Source: Haliscomenobacter sp040401995
Lineage (GTDB): Bacteria; Bacteroidota; Bacteroidia; Chitinophagales; Saprospiraceae
Length of the DNA: 64,000 nt
Assembly: GCA_040401995.1 (NCBI GenBank)
Contig: JBBANM010000019.1
Location: 20,814-84,813 of the forward strand
Direction of reading: 5' to 3'
This document shows, piece by piece, positions 43,701 through 52,920 of the stretch (position 1 is the stretch's first letter; each line of letters begins with the position of its first letter). The notes beneath the pieces are model-generated. The model saw only the letters and a program-made list of their open reading frames with translations, made no database searches and was not told the DNA's origin. Position numbers and translations under genes: made by a program.

Positions 43701-43846
43701 TCGAGGTGTCTGGCATTCGCCTTCGGCGTATGTTTAGCCATAAATTACACAAATTTACACAAATTGGCTCGAGCTTGATCCTCGCGGGAAACACAACTCA
43801 TGCTTGGGGATTAATTCAGGCAATTTGTGGCAAAAAAACACCTCGA
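43701..43846. repeat. Worn inverted-repeat element related to 60712-60821
   Basis: Outer arms TCGAGGTGT (43701-43709) and ACACCTCGA (43838-43846) enclose AGCCATAAATTACACAAATT (from 43736) and CAATTTGTGGC (43821-43831). These resemble the arms of the element at 60712. No gene inside. Confidence 0.55.
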
Positions 43847-43861
43847 CGAAGTATAGTTCAA

Positions 43862-44434
43862 TCAGAACCCTACCGGAATCTCCACAACCGTATTTTCCCA
43901 GCCTAAACGTACCAGCGCCGATTTCGCATCCACCTTTTCACATTTAATCGAAAAGGATTCGATCAACTCCTCTGATTTTTTTACCGGTACTTTAAACCGC
44001 AGCACGTCCTTATCCTCGCGGTAGCTGTAAGCGCCCCACTGATCCAAATCTCGGTTGAGGATGATCGTCCATTCGCTGGCATCGGGGATGGTAAAAAGGG
44101 TGTAAGTACCCGCTTTGATTTTTTTGCCGCCCAACACCACATCCTGATAAAACTTGATTTCGGCGTTTTCATTAGCTCCGGTGCGCCATACTTTGCCAAA
44201 GGGCACTAGTTTGCCAAACACTTCGCGGTCTTTTTTAGCAGGTCGACTATAGATGATGCGGATCATCGCGGTGTCGGCGCCAATCAATTGCGGCGCAAAC
44301 TTGCGATCGTGCGCAAAATCATTCGGGTAATAGCTGATGTCCATCGGACTTTTGTCAACGTTGCCGAATTTTTGCGCCTGTAGGTTTAGCGCAAAACACA
44401 TGGTTAGAAGCAAGAAAAAGAGTTTTGGTTGCAT
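43862..44434 (-). CDS. DUF2911 secreted protein
   Basis: 190 residues with a signal peptide (about 1-20, ending NLQAQ) and a full DUF2911 domain, including MIRIIYSRPAKKDREVFG, GKVWRTGANE and AGTYTLFTIP. Function of the family is unknown. The domain is common in Bacteroidota and is exported to the periplasm or beyond. It is convergent with the permease and shares the terminator between them. The upstream 154 bp also serve the divergent gene at 44589. Confidence 0.85.
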   Translation of the reverse strand: MQPKLFFLLLTMCFALNLQAQKFGNVDKSPMDISYYPNDFAHDRKFAPQLIGADTAMIRIIYSRPAKKDREVFGKLVPFGKVWRTGANENAEIKFYQDVVLGGKKIKAGTYTLFTIPDASEWTIILNRDLDQWGAYSYREDKDVLRFKVPVKKSEELIESFSIKCEKVDAKSALVRLGWENTVVEIPVGF

Positions 44435-44588
44435 ATTTTTTTTGTGAAAGATAAAGCCTTTGTGGCTGTATTGCTTTGAATATTCTAAAAAAAGTAAGCA
44501 GCAGACAATCCAGCCTACCCTATTGCCCTAAGGCTATGATTTGACTATATTTAAGGCCTAATTTGAATCTTCAGCTAACCAAAACCCA

Positions 44589-45326
44589 ATGCCTTTTAAC
44601 GTTTTGCCCATTTTAGACACGATGGTAGAATTCTACCAAAAACCGATCTCCAGTGAGCGGTTTCAGGCTTATTTGCAACTCCTACAAGGCAATACTAAAG
44701 GCGACATGGTGCTTCCCATTGGCGGATACAACCCTATGGCGAAACCGCATCTACTCGACAAGCTCGCCGAACTCAAAGCCTTAAAAGCGGAGGAAATCAT
44801 CAGCGAGGTTTTGGCATCCATCCACCAAAAAAAATCACTATCCAAGACGGATCAGCAGTTCCAAGTCTCGATTACCATTGCCGATGACATGCTTGGCGGC
44901 TGGACGAACCGCTTCACCACCGATTACGACAGCCGATTTAAGCTCAACCCCTTGGTGACCCGGCATTTTTGCGTGGTCTTGTTTTGGTCGTCGGAAGTTT
45001 ACACCGCCGATCTGATCCGACAGCGGGTGCAGGAAACCGTTTTTCGCACCCTCTATTGGTTGGAACACCCTCGCCCGCTTAGCTTGGCTGACCATGTTGC
45101 GCAGGAGTTGTTTGTGGTGAAAAATACTCAATTTGCTTCACCCCCCTTGGCAGTTGACATGACCTACCTAAAGAATTATTACCAAGAGCATCAGTCCACC
45201 GACGACTATTCCGTCATTTTTAGTTTTCTTTATGGAGACAACGCCGCTCTGCAATTGGGGTTCAAGGAATATGGCGTGCAGAGAGAAATGGCGGGGTTCA
45301 ATTACATTAGGCGACTTGCACTTTAA
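44589..45326 (+). CDS. Unrecognised 245-residue protein
   Basis: I do not recognise a family. It is a soluble protein without signal peptide or TM segment. Visible features are an N-terminal helical part (MVEFYQKPISSERFQAYLQLLQG), a stretch LPIGGYNPMAKPHLLDKLAELKALKAEEI, and a central beta-rich part with DDMLGGWTNRFTTDYDSRF and FCVVLFWSSE. Its TAA overlaps the ATG at 45326 (TAATGG), but the next gene more likely starts at 45371. It is probably co-transcribed with the dienelactone hydrolase. A weak TAATTTG-like -7 lies about 30 bp before the start. Confidence 0.6.
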   Translation: MPFNVLPILDTMVEFYQKPISSERFQAYLQLLQGNTKGDMVLPIGGYNPMAKPHLLDKLAELKALKAEEIISEVLASIHQKKSLSKTDQQFQVSITIADDMLGGWTNRFTTDYDSRFKLNPLVTRHFCVVLFWSSEVYTADLIRQRVQETVFRTLYWLEHPRPLSLADHVAQELFVVKNTQFASPPLAVDMTYLKNYYQEHQSTDDYSVIFSFLYGDNAALQLGFKEYGVQREMAGFNYIRRLAL

Positions 45327-45370
45327 TGGCTTTACTTCATGAGATTATACAAATAAAACTTCATACAACC

Positions 45371-46222
45371 ATGTTAGACCAACGCATCATCAACCTTTAC
45401 GACGAATACACCCACAAACCGCTTTCCCGCAAGGAATTCCTTGAGCAGCTCACCAAAATCGTGGGCAGCGCCGCGATGGCAATGTCGGTATTACCGCTAT
45501 TGGAGTCCGATTACCTTACCTCAGCCCTGACTTCCACCGAAGATCTGTTGACCGAATACATCACTTATCCGGCAGTAAAAGGGGAAATGAAAGCTTACGT
45601 AGCCCGCCCTAACACCAAAAAACGTTTACCTGCCGTGGTGGTGATTCATGAAAATCGGGGCTTGAATGGCCATATTGAAGACGTTACGCGCCGGGCTGCG
45701 CAGGCTGGTTTTTTGGCCATTGCCCCCAATGCGTTGGCGCCGCTGGGCGGAACGCCGGCTTCTGAAGATGAGGCCCGCACCTTATTCACTACCCTGAACC
45801 CTGCCGAAACTTTGCAAAATTTCATCAATGTTTTTGACTACCTCAAAACACGCAAAGATTGCAACAAACACTATGGCTGTGTTGGTTTTTGTTGGGGTGG
45901 CGCTATGGCCAATAATTTAGCAGTCAATGTACCCAATTTAAGAGCTGCCGTTGCGTTTTATGGTCGGCAACCAGACGAGGCCTTGGTACCCAAGATCAAA
46001 GCTGCCGTACAAACCCATTATGGACAACTCGATGAACGCATCAATGGGGGCGCAGCAGTCTATGAAAAGGCCTTGAAAGCTGCTGGCGTAAAATACGAAT
46101 CTTATACTTACGAGAGCGTCAATCACGCATTCCACAACGATACTTCCACTGCCCGCTATGATGCTGCTGCCGCCAAATTGGCCTGGCAACGCACCATTGA
46201 TTTCTTCAATAAATATTTATAA
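45371..46222 (+). CDS. Dienelactone hydrolase family protein
   Basis: 283 residues from MLDQRIINLYDEYTHKPLSR; an earlier in-frame ATG at 45326 adds 15 residues of poor family fit. The N-terminal segment (20-45) has a hydrophobic stretch like a cryptic Tat-type leader. The alpha/beta-hydrolase triad is visible: Cys174 in GFCWGG, Asp221 and His252 in NHAFHND, with Glu94-Asn-Arg-Gly (HENRG) as in carboxymethylenebutenolidases. It hydrolyses dienelactone-like or other small esters (family knowledge); the real substrate is unknown. It probably forms an operon with 44589. Confidence 0.85.
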   Translation: MLDQRIINLYDEYTHKPLSRKEFLEQLTKIVGSAAMAMSVLPLLESDYLTSALTSTEDLLTEYITYPAVKGEMKAYVARPNTKKRLPAVVVIHENRGLNGHIEDVTRRAAQAGFLAIAPNALAPLGGTPASEDEARTLFTTLNPAETLQNFINVFDYLKTRKDCNKHYGCVGFCWGGAMANNLAVNVPNLRAAVAFYGRQPDEALVPKIKAAVQTHYGQLDERINGGAAVYEKALKAAGVKYESYTYESVNHAFHNDTSTARYDAAAAKLAWQRTIDFFNKYL

Positions 46223-46249
46223 AAACGCACCTATTGCATGGCGTTTTTT
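46221..46249 (+). terminator. Short terminator after the dienelactone hydrolase
   Basis: AAAAACGC and GCGTTTTTT flank a 12-nt loop directly at the stop codon. A second hairpin, CTCGTC/GACGAG at about 46290-46310, follows before the protease gene. Confidence 0.5.
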
Positions 46250-46365
46250 CTTAAATCCTCGTCATGAAGGATAGAAGACATCCCAAAGCTAACCTCGTCG
46301 GCTTGAGTGACGAGGCGTGATTCATCCCAACGCATAGGGAGCTAACCCATTAACTATTTTTCTCA

Positions 46366-47988
46366 ATGGCAACAGAAGATCAGGCAGGCGGAAACACACC
46401 TAAGCGCCCCAGCCGACAAAAAGCGTTCGACAAATTGGTTCCTTTGGTCAGCAGTAACAAAAGAGCCCCAGAAGCCAAACAACTCAGCACTTTGAACTCC
46501 AACGAACTGATAAATGTCACCATTCGTTTGGTGCGTAAAAAATCAGCGGAAGAAGCGGTAAGTAGAAGCATCGAAACCAGTGAATTCATCCCGCGCGGCG
46601 TTTATGCCAGCCAGTATGGCGCAGACCCTGCACATGTTCGTTTGGTAGAAGCCTTCGCCCACGATCAAGGATTGACGATTGTAAAAGTAAGTCTTGCCCG
46701 CCGTAGTGTAATTTTGAGAGGTACAGTACAAACCATGAGTCAAGCCTTTGGTGTGTACCTTTCCAATTACCAAACAGCGGATGGTACCGTATTTCGCGGT
46801 CGCGCTGGAGTAATCAACATTCCAGAAGTATTGGAAAACATTGTAGAAGGTGTTTTTGGATTGGATGATCGCCCTGTGGCTCGCCCGCATTTTCAGATTT
46901 ACAAAGATGCTGAAAGCCGGCTTTTTGTGCCCCATGCCGCAGGTAGTTCTTTTAATCCCAATGAATTGGCCAAGTTGTACAATTTCCCAACTGGTTTCAC
47001 CGGTAAAGGACAGTGCATCGCCATCATTGAATTGGGCGGCGGTTACCGCACCAAGGATTTGAAGACCTATTTCACCAGTCTAGGCATCAAAACGCCGAAC
47101 ATTAAAGCCATATCTGTTGACGGCGCCACCAATAGCCCCAGCACAGCAGATAGTGCCGATGGCGAAGTGATGCTTGATATTGAAGTGGCTGGCGCGGTTG
47201 CTCCAGAAGCTAAGATTGTGGTGTATTTTGCACCCAATTCCGATCAAGGTTTCCTCAACGCCATCACCACAGCTTTACACGATAATACCAACAAACCTTC
47301 GGTAATCTCCATCAGCTGGGGAGCAGCTGAAGTGCAATGGACCAAACAATCACTCAATTCTTACAACCAGGCATTTGAAAGTGCAGCAGCATTGGGGGTA
47401 ACCATTCTAGCTGCTGCTGGCGACGCCGGCTCAGACGATAATGTAGGCGATGGCAAGGCGCATGTCGATTTCCCTTCTTCCAGCCCGTTTGTAGTGGCTT
47501 GCGGCGGCACCAAATTACTGGCAACAGCTACTGGAATTAGTAGTGAAACGGTATGGCATGAAAGCGTAAGCAGCGCAACTGGAGGAGGCGTCAGCGATGT
47601 CTTTGATTTGCCTACCTACCAGGCCAATGCCCAAGTACCCAAATCAGCGAATGGCCCTCGCGTAGGGCGCGGCGTACCCGATTTGTCGGCAGTAGCAGAT
47701 CCTGCTACCGGGTACAATGTTCGAGTTGATGGACAAAACTTTGTGATTGGTGGTACCAGTGCAGTTGCGCCGTTAATAGCGGGATTGTTGGCCGTTATCA
47801 ATCAAAAATTGGCGCGCAGAGTTGGGTTTATTCATCCAAAAATTTACGCCAATCCAGCCGCATTCCGCGATATTACTACGGGCAATAACATTACTGCCGG
47901 TCAAAAAGGGTATACCGCCGCTAAAGGCTGGGATGCTTGTACCGGACTAGGAGTGGCTGATGGCACAAAATTGGCCGGAATCCTTTAG
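46366..47988 (+). CDS. S53 family serine peptidase (sedolisin/kumamolisin-like)
   Basis: 540 residues with a pro-kumamolisin activation domain (about 40-170) and an S53 catalytic domain (about 195-540). The Glu-Asp-Ser set is visible: Glu267 and Asp271 four apart, and Ser465 in GGTSAVAPL. The oxyanion Asp353 is in AAGDAGSDD. A C-terminal calcium site is suggested by Asp502-Ile503 and GWDACTGLG. No signal peptide is apparent, which is unusual for a usually secreted acid protease, although kumamolisins also lack a long leader. A TATTTTTC sequence a few bases before the ATG is a weak promoter match. Confidence 0.87.
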   Translation: MATEDQAGGNTPKRPSRQKAFDKLVPLVSSNKRAPEAKQLSTLNSNELINVTIRLVRKKSAEEAVSRSIETSEFIPRGVYASQYGADPAHVRLVEAFAHDQGLTIVKVSLARRSVILRGTVQTMSQAFGVYLSNYQTADGTVFRGRAGVINIPEVLENIVEGVFGLDDRPVARPHFQIYKDAESRLFVPHAAGSSFNPNELAKLYNFPTGFTGKGQCIAIIELGGGYRTKDLKTYFTSLGIKTPNIKAISVDGATNSPSTADSADGEVMLDIEVAGAVAPEAKIVVYFAPNSDQGFLNAITTALHDNTNKPSVISISWGAAEVQWTKQSLNSYNQAFESAAALGVTILAAAGDAGSDDNVGDGKAHVDFPSSSPFVVACGGTKLLATATGISSETVWHESVSSATGGGVSDVFDLPTYQANAQVPKSANGPRVGRGVPDLSAVADPATGYNVRVDGQNFVIGGTSAVAPLIAGLLAVINQKLARRVGFIHPKIYANPAAFRDITTGNNITAGQKGYTAAKGWDACTGLGVADGTKLAGIL

Positions 47989-48006
47989 TTGATTATTTCG
48001 TGAAAG

Positions 48007-48047
48007 ATGCTGCTACGAGGGTAACGTCCTGGTAGCAGCATTTTTTT
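48007..48047 (+). terminator. Intrinsic terminator of the S53 peptidase gene
   Basis: ATGCTGCTAC (48007-48016) pairs with GTAGCAGCAT (48032-48041), followed by seven T. Confidence 0.8.
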
Positions 48048-48069
48048 AATATTTTTCATTTCAAAAAAT

Positions 48070-48459
48070 ATGAACAATTTCCTGGCATTGGTCGCTTTAG
48101 TCGTAGCGGATTACGACGAAGCCATTGATTTTTACACCCACAAACTGGGGTTTATTCTGTTGGAAGATACCCCGCTTACGCCTGAAAAACGCTGGGTGGT
48201 GGTTGCGCCCAAAGGCGATGGTCAATGTCGTTTGTTACTCGCCAAAGCTGCGAACGAAGAGCAGATTGCTCATATCGGCAATCAAACTGGCGGGCGGGTT
48301 TTTCTGTTTTTGTATACCGATAATTTTTCCAGGGAATACCAGCGGTTATTGGATAATGGGGTCACCATCATCCGTACGCCAGTTGAAGAACCATATGGTA
48401 AAGTGGCCGTTTTTGCCGATTTATATGGCAATCAATGGGATTTGCTACAACCTATTTGA
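48070..48459 (+). CDS. VOC (glyoxalase/bleomycin-resistance-like) protein
   Basis: 129 residues, one VOC domain with two beta-alpha-beta-beta-beta halves: VADYDEAIDFYTHKLGF at the start and YGKVAVFADLYGNQWDLLQP at the end. Such proteins bind a metal and act as glyoxalases, dioxygenases or resistance proteins. The function here cannot be told. It is close in form to the small stand-alone VOC proteins common in Bacteroidota. Cytoplasmic and monocistronic. Confidence 0.85.
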   Translation: MNNFLALVALVVADYDEAIDFYTHKLGFILLEDTPLTPEKRWVVVAPKGDGQCRLLLAKAANEEQIAHIGNQTGGRVFLFLYTDNFSREYQRLLDNGVTIIRTPVEEPYGKVAVFADLYGNQWDLLQPI

Positions 48460-48760
48460 AGCCCAACAAAATTTTTATCTTTAACCATAATAATTTAAAT
48501 AGCTCCCATTTTGAAAAAAAAGGTCTAAATTTAACTATCCTGATTTATCTGGAATCACCTTCAAAAGAAGACTACAGTTGTAAAAGAGGCGGAGCCTCGA
48601 TCCATGTTGTAGCAATGGGTTTTAGCACGTTGGTGCAAATAAAGGTGTTTACTTCAACTGTTCCAAGTCATCAAGTACATCGCAAAAACAAAATTTTAAA
48701 GCAGAATAGCTGGGATGTGTAACAAATTTATCATTGATTTTAACTTTGTATTACAACCTG

Positions 48761-49230
48761 GATTTACATGCACCGTGCCGAAGGCACTCCCAAATCAATT
48801 TGACCCTTTTCGCCGGATTGAAATCCGGCGCTACAAAATTTGATCGAGCCGAAGGCTCTTGCATTATGCCCTATCGCGGTGGAGCTTATTGACAATATTC
48901 TGGATTTACATGTACCGTGCCGATGGCACTCCCAAATCAATTTGACCCTTTTCGCCGGATTGAAATCTGGCGCTACAAAATTTGATCGAGCCGATGGCTC
49001 TTCCATTGTGCCCTAAATCGCGGTGGAGCTTATTGACAATATTCTGGATTTACATGTACCGTGCCGATGGCNNNNNNNNNNNNNNNNNNNNNNNNNNNNN
49101 NNNNNNNNNNNNNNNNNNNNNNNNNNNNNNNNNNNNNNNNNNNNNNNNNNNNNNNNNNNNNNNNNNNNNNNCGAGCCGATGGCTCTTCCATTGTGCCCTA
49201 AATCGCGGTGGAGCTTATTGACAATACATT
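48761..49230. repeat. Tandem repeat of about 143 bp with three hairpins per unit
   Basis: Units begin at 48761, 48903 and 49047 (GATTTACATGnACCGTGCCG). Each holds GTGCCGAnGGCAC, CGCCGGATTGAAATCnGGCG and GAGCCGAnGGCTC hairpins, then CGCGGTGGAGCTTATTGACAATA. The third unit runs into the N gap and its end reappears after it. The real copy number is unknown. Confidence 0.85.
49072..49171. other. Assembly gap (100 N)
   Basis: Exactly 100 N inside the tandem repeat. A round 100 suggests a gap of unknown size, most likely collapsed repeat units. Confidence 0.95.
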
Positions 49231-49545
49231 TTACTGAATGCCATACTGTTGTAAAAGAGGCGTAGCCTCGATCCATGTTGAAGCAATGGGCTTTAGCCCG
49301 TTTGTAATGATGCCAGAAGTTTAATTCGAGAGCCGTAGGCTCGACACATATTCTTTTCGTAACAGTTTAAAATTCTCATAAAATTTAAATATTATTCTAT
49401 TAATCAATAATTTGTAAATTAAATAACATAAAATATAACATCCAATGTCAAATAAAATTGACTAAGTTTGAAAACTGTTCAAAAAGGGCTAATTTTCATG
49501 TTATAACTTTACCAATCCTCACCCGAAAAAATTCGACACCCAACT

Positions 49546-50847
49546 ATGTATTATATTCAAAAAGCGTTGATTCTAGCTTCCTCACTTTTATTGAGTTTAA
49601 GCCCGCTTGCCGCCCAATCCAGCGATTATGGCTTTGTCTATGGCGATCTAATGCCCGATGCACCGGAATTGGCCAAACGTGGCACCTACAATGTGGGCGT
49701 ACAAACCATCAAACTGGTACATAAAAACCAACTCAACATCCTTCAGCATAAAGATGGCGTTACGCCAACTTACGATCGACCTTTGACGGTAGAAGTATGG
49801 TACCCAGCCACCATTCAGCTCCTGCAAAATGAAATTGTTTTGTACCAAGAGGTAATGGGCAATGCTAATGACCCAAAAAGACCCATTAAACCTTTTGCCT
49901 TCAAAGGCCGTAGTTTGAGAAAAGCAGCACCAAATACCGAAGGCGTGCCTTTCCCTTTGGTGATTATTTCGCATGGCTATACTGGTTCTCGGTACTTGCT
50001 CACCTATTTAGCCGAAAATTTAGCTTCTAAGGGTTATGTTGTAGCTTCAATCGACCATACCGAATCTACTTTCCGCGATGCGGCCGGTTTTCCGAGTACC
50101 CTTTACCACCGCCCCTTGGATCAATTGTTTGTCTTAGATGAGATCGATCGCTTGAGTCAGGCGGGTAGCGGGAGTTTCCTGGCCGGTTTGGTAGACGCCA
50201 AAAATACCGGACTCATCGGTTACTCTATGGGGGGTTATGGCGCGCTCAATGCCACTGGCGCCGGGTTTAGCTCCAAAGCGTTGCAATTTTTCAAATCCGT
50301 CAGTGGTGGTTGTGAAGCGCTGGCCGAACGGGCGGCTGGTGCTGAAACCTACGCCAAAACCCAAGACGAGCGTATCAAAGCAGTTGTCGCATTCGCGCCC
50401 TGGGGCATGAACGTTGGCACGTGGGACTCCACCGGTTTGGCAGGATTGACGCGCCCTACTTTCTTTGTGGCTGGCAGTGAAGATGATATTTCTGGTTATG
50501 AAAAAGGGACCAAAGCCATCTACGACGGCGCCTTGCATGCCAATCGGTATTTGTTGACTTATCAAAATGCGCGGCACAACGTAGCACCCAACCCCGCACC
50601 ACCCGAAGCACTGGCAGCAGGATTGCCCATTGATGAATACTTACGTTACGCCGATTCTGTATGGGATTCCCGGCGCATCAACAACATCAATCAGCATTTT
50701 GTGACGGCGTTTTTAGGCATTTATTTAAAAAAACAAGACCTCAACGATTACCTCCAACTCAAGGAAAAAGCAGTGGATGGCATTTGGAAAGGTTTTAAGC
50801 CTCGAACATCAATTGGTTTAGAATTGAGACACCATGACGCGAATTGA
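49546..50847 (+). CDS. Secreted alpha/beta hydrolase (PAF-acetylhydrolase/dienelactone-hydrolase-like)
   Basis: 433 residues with a signal peptide (1-24, ending LAAQS). It has an alpha/beta-hydrolase fold with HGYTGSRY at 143-150 and nucleophile Ser227 in GYSMGGYG. Probable acid is Asp313 or Asp314 (GSEDD) and base His344 (NARHNV). Long insertions resemble PAF acetylhydrolase-type lipases. The substrate is unknown but an ester or lipid is likely. It overlaps the next gene (a patatin) by 14 bp, so the two hydrolases are probably made together. Confidence 0.83.
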   Translation: MYYIQKALILASSLLLSLSPLAAQSSDYGFVYGDLMPDAPELAKRGTYNVGVQTIKLVHKNQLNILQHKDGVTPTYDRPLTVEVWYPATIQLLQNEIVLYQEVMGNANDPKRPIKPFAFKGRSLRKAAPNTEGVPFPLVIISHGYTGSRYLLTYLAENLASKGYVVASIDHTESTFRDAAGFPSTLYHRPLDQLFVLDEIDRLSQAGSGSFLAGLVDAKNTGLIGYSMGGYGALNATGAGFSSKALQFFKSVSGGCEALAERAAGAETYAKTQDERIKAVVAFAPWGMNVGTWDSTGLAGLTRPTFFVAGSEDDISGYEKGTKAIYDGALHANRYLLTYQNARHNVAPNPAPPEALAAGLPIDEYLRYADSVWDSRRINNINQHFVTAFLGIYLKKQDLNDYLQLKEKAVDGIWKGFKPRTSIGLELRHHDAN

Positions 50848-52918
50848 ACAGTTTTGGGCGCGTTACAAACCGGTATTGTGGTTGGCGTTTGCTCCCATTT
50901 CTTTGTTGTTGCAGTTTCCTAAAATCAATGCCGAGGATGTTTCTGCTATTTTGCGGCCTTTGCGCGTGATTCTTTTGGTATTAGGCATGGGTGTATTTGC
51001 CTTTGTTTTAGTACCTCAAGGGCAACATGCCATGAAATCCCTTAGTCATTTTTATTCCAATTTCACGCAGTCACTGTTCATTTTTATTAGCTTGGCTTAC
51101 TGGTCGTTTCAAGTGTACATCAACTCCCGATTATTGATCAAGCGCTCCAAAATTCGCCACGACGAAGGCAAAGAGCTGCGTTTGTATGTCTATAAAAACA
51201 ACATCCCCATTATTCTCAGTACCGCGCCTTTTTATATTTTGATCGCGGGTTTTATTTCTGCAAATGGAGTTCATGATAAAGGGGACATAGCGTTTATTGG
51301 GTTACTGTTGTTATTGAATTTGTTTTTGACTTTTTTCTATTTCAATTTAACCTGTGCGGATAGTTTTTGCAATAGTTATGGGGCTTGGCGATCGCCTTTA
51401 CTGCAAAGTAAAATTAAGTTCGATTTGACCGACCGCCGATTAGGTTCCAATTTACAATGGTGGTTTAGTTTTCTCATCGTGGCATTTGCGGCGGTTTTTT
51501 TGGCTTTTACTTACTGGACGCTGAATGGCATTGAAATTCTCCAATTTATGGGTCCTACGGCTGTGGTCATCACTGGATTAGCAGCTTGGGTATCGATGGC
51601 GGCTTTGGCAGCAGCGGTACATTACCGTTTCAATAGGTATGCCATTTATTTTATTCTAGGACTATTGTTTTACAGCAGTTTTTACAACAATAATCACGCG
51701 ATAAGTGTCGGTGATGCGCCGGTGTTGCCTACGGTAGACGTCGCGGATCATTATCGCGCTTGGCAAAAAGCAAGACTTCCTAAGGATAAAAAAATAAAAC
51801 CCAAGCCCTATCCCGTTTTTGTAATTTCCATTGAAGGCGGCGGCAGTCGTTCAGCTTATTGGTCGGGTTCTATGCTTGGTGCATTATGCGATACGCTACC
51901 AGAACTAGCCAATCATTTTTTTGCCATCAGCGCAGTATCTGGCGGCGCTCTGGGCTCGGGTATGTTTACTTTATTGCGGCGCATTGAAGCGGTTGAAAAT
52001 CGAGTACTTCCCAAACGCCGATACAGCCAAAACGCACTTAAAAAAGACTTCCTATCACCATTGACTGCTTCCTTAATTTTCCCCGATTTCATGCAGCGTT
52101 TTATTCCATTTAAGGCGCCGCTATTTGATCGGGCGCGAACACTGGAACGCACCTGGGACAATGCCTTTGGCCGCTCCATGCACGACAAAACCCTGGCACA
52201 CTCCCTCAAAATCAGCATGAACGATTTGTGGAGTCAAGATTCTCTTTACCTGATCCCTTCTCTTTTTTTGAATTGTACGGTCATCAATACCGGCAAACGC
52301 GCCATTTTTAGCAACCTAAAGTTATCGCCCACCGCTTTTGACGATGTGATCGATTTGCGTGATACCATTGGCAAAGCCATTTCGCTGAGTACCGCCATTT
52401 CGCTAAGCTCGCGTTTTCCTTACATCACGCCTTCGGGTTTGATTCAAAAACCCAATGGCAAAAACTGGGGGTCGGTTGCGGATGGAGGTTATTTTGACAA
52501 CTCAGGGATTCTCACCGCCTTGGAAATATTGGAAATCATTGAGGCCGTCAACAACGAATCAAAAACCGGTAAGCTTTTTGAACCCCACCTTTTGATCATC
52601 AGTAACTACAGCGATTTCACCAACAACACGCATTATACCGAGCTCAATGAACCCATTTTGGCCACCATCAACCGCACCATTGGCGGCTCCATCGGGTATG
52701 CGCGCGCACGCGTGAGTCGGGAAATTCCGGTAAAAAACATGATTGAATTGTCGTTGAAGGCCACTTCAGTCGAAGCGCCTTTGGGTTGGTACTTGTCCAA
52801 TACTTCCGTCAATTACATGAACAATAGAGTGCATACCGTTTTGGACAAAAATTATGACTATTTTTACCAGTTATTGAAAAAAACGGAAGAGCAACCAGCA
52901 AAATCAGGCAAGAAATAA
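50834..52918 (+). CDS. Membrane-anchored patatin-like phospholipase
   Basis: 694 residues. About six to eight TM helices lie in the first 290 residues, followed by a patatin domain: oxyanion loop EGGGSRSAYW (334-343), nucleophile Ser369 in AVSGGALGSG and Asp550 in VADGGYFDNSG, which gives the Ser-Asp dyad. It probably hydrolyses acyl lipids at the inner membrane. A membrane-bound patatin of this size is less common than soluble ones. It starts inside the upstream hydrolase gene and ends 2 bp before the flavoprotein gene, so the three form an operon. Confidence 0.85.
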   Translation: MTRIEQFWARYKPVLWLAFAPISLLLQFPKINAEDVSAILRPLRVILLVLGMGVFAFVLVPQGQHAMKSLSHFYSNFTQSLFIFISLAYWSFQVYINSRLLIKRSKIRHDEGKELRLYVYKNNIPIILSTAPFYILIAGFISANGVHDKGDIAFIGLLLLLNLFLTFFYFNLTCADSFCNSYGAWRSPLLQSKIKFDLTDRRLGSNLQWWFSFLIVAFAAVFLAFTYWTLNGIEILQFMGPTAVVITGLAAWVSMAALAAAVHYRFNRYAIYFILGLLFYSSFYNNNHAISVGDAPVLPTVDVADHYRAWQKARLPKDKKIKPKPYPVFVISIEGGGSRSAYWSGSMLGALCDTLPELANHFFAISAVSGGALGSGMFTLLRRIEAVENRVLPKRRYSQNALKKDFLSPLTASLIFPDFMQRFIPFKAPLFDRARTLERTWDNAFGRSMHDKTLAHSLKISMNDLWSQDSLYLIPSLFLNCTVINTGKRAIFSNLKLSPTAFDDVIDLRDTIGKAISLSTAISLSSRFPYITPSGLIQKPNGKNWGSVADGGYFDNSGILTALEILEIIEAVNNESKTGKLFEPHLLIISNYSDFTNNTHYTELNEPILATINRTIGGSIGYARARVSREIPVKNMIELSLKATSVEAPLGWYLSNTSVNYMNNRVHTVLDKNYDYFYQLLKKTEEQPAKSGKK

Positions 52919-52920
52919 AC

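Larger units (their letters stand above)
48460..49545. other. Gene-free, hairpin-rich region
   Basis: About 1.1 kb without a credible gene. It contains GAGGCGGAGCCTC (48586-48598), two copies of a GAGGCG-AGCCTC/GGGCTTTAGCCC-type block (about 48578-48638 and 49248-49305), the tandem array listed next, an assembly gap and GAGCCGTAGGCTC (49330-49342). The last 200 bases are AT-rich and lead to the hydrolase gene. Confidence 0.7.

Noticed and set aside
45326..45370. ATG at 45326 as the dienelactone hydrolase start
   Set aside because: It overlaps the upstream stop, which is possible, but the added 15 residues do not resemble the family N-terminus beginning MLDQRIINLYDEY.
46380..46935. Minus-strand open frames across the S53 peptidase
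   Set aside because: The plus-strand frame has complete peptidase motifs; the reverse frames have none.
48435..48722. 95-codon open frame after the VOC gene
   Set aside because: It overlaps the VOC gene, runs through hairpin repeats and resembles no protein.
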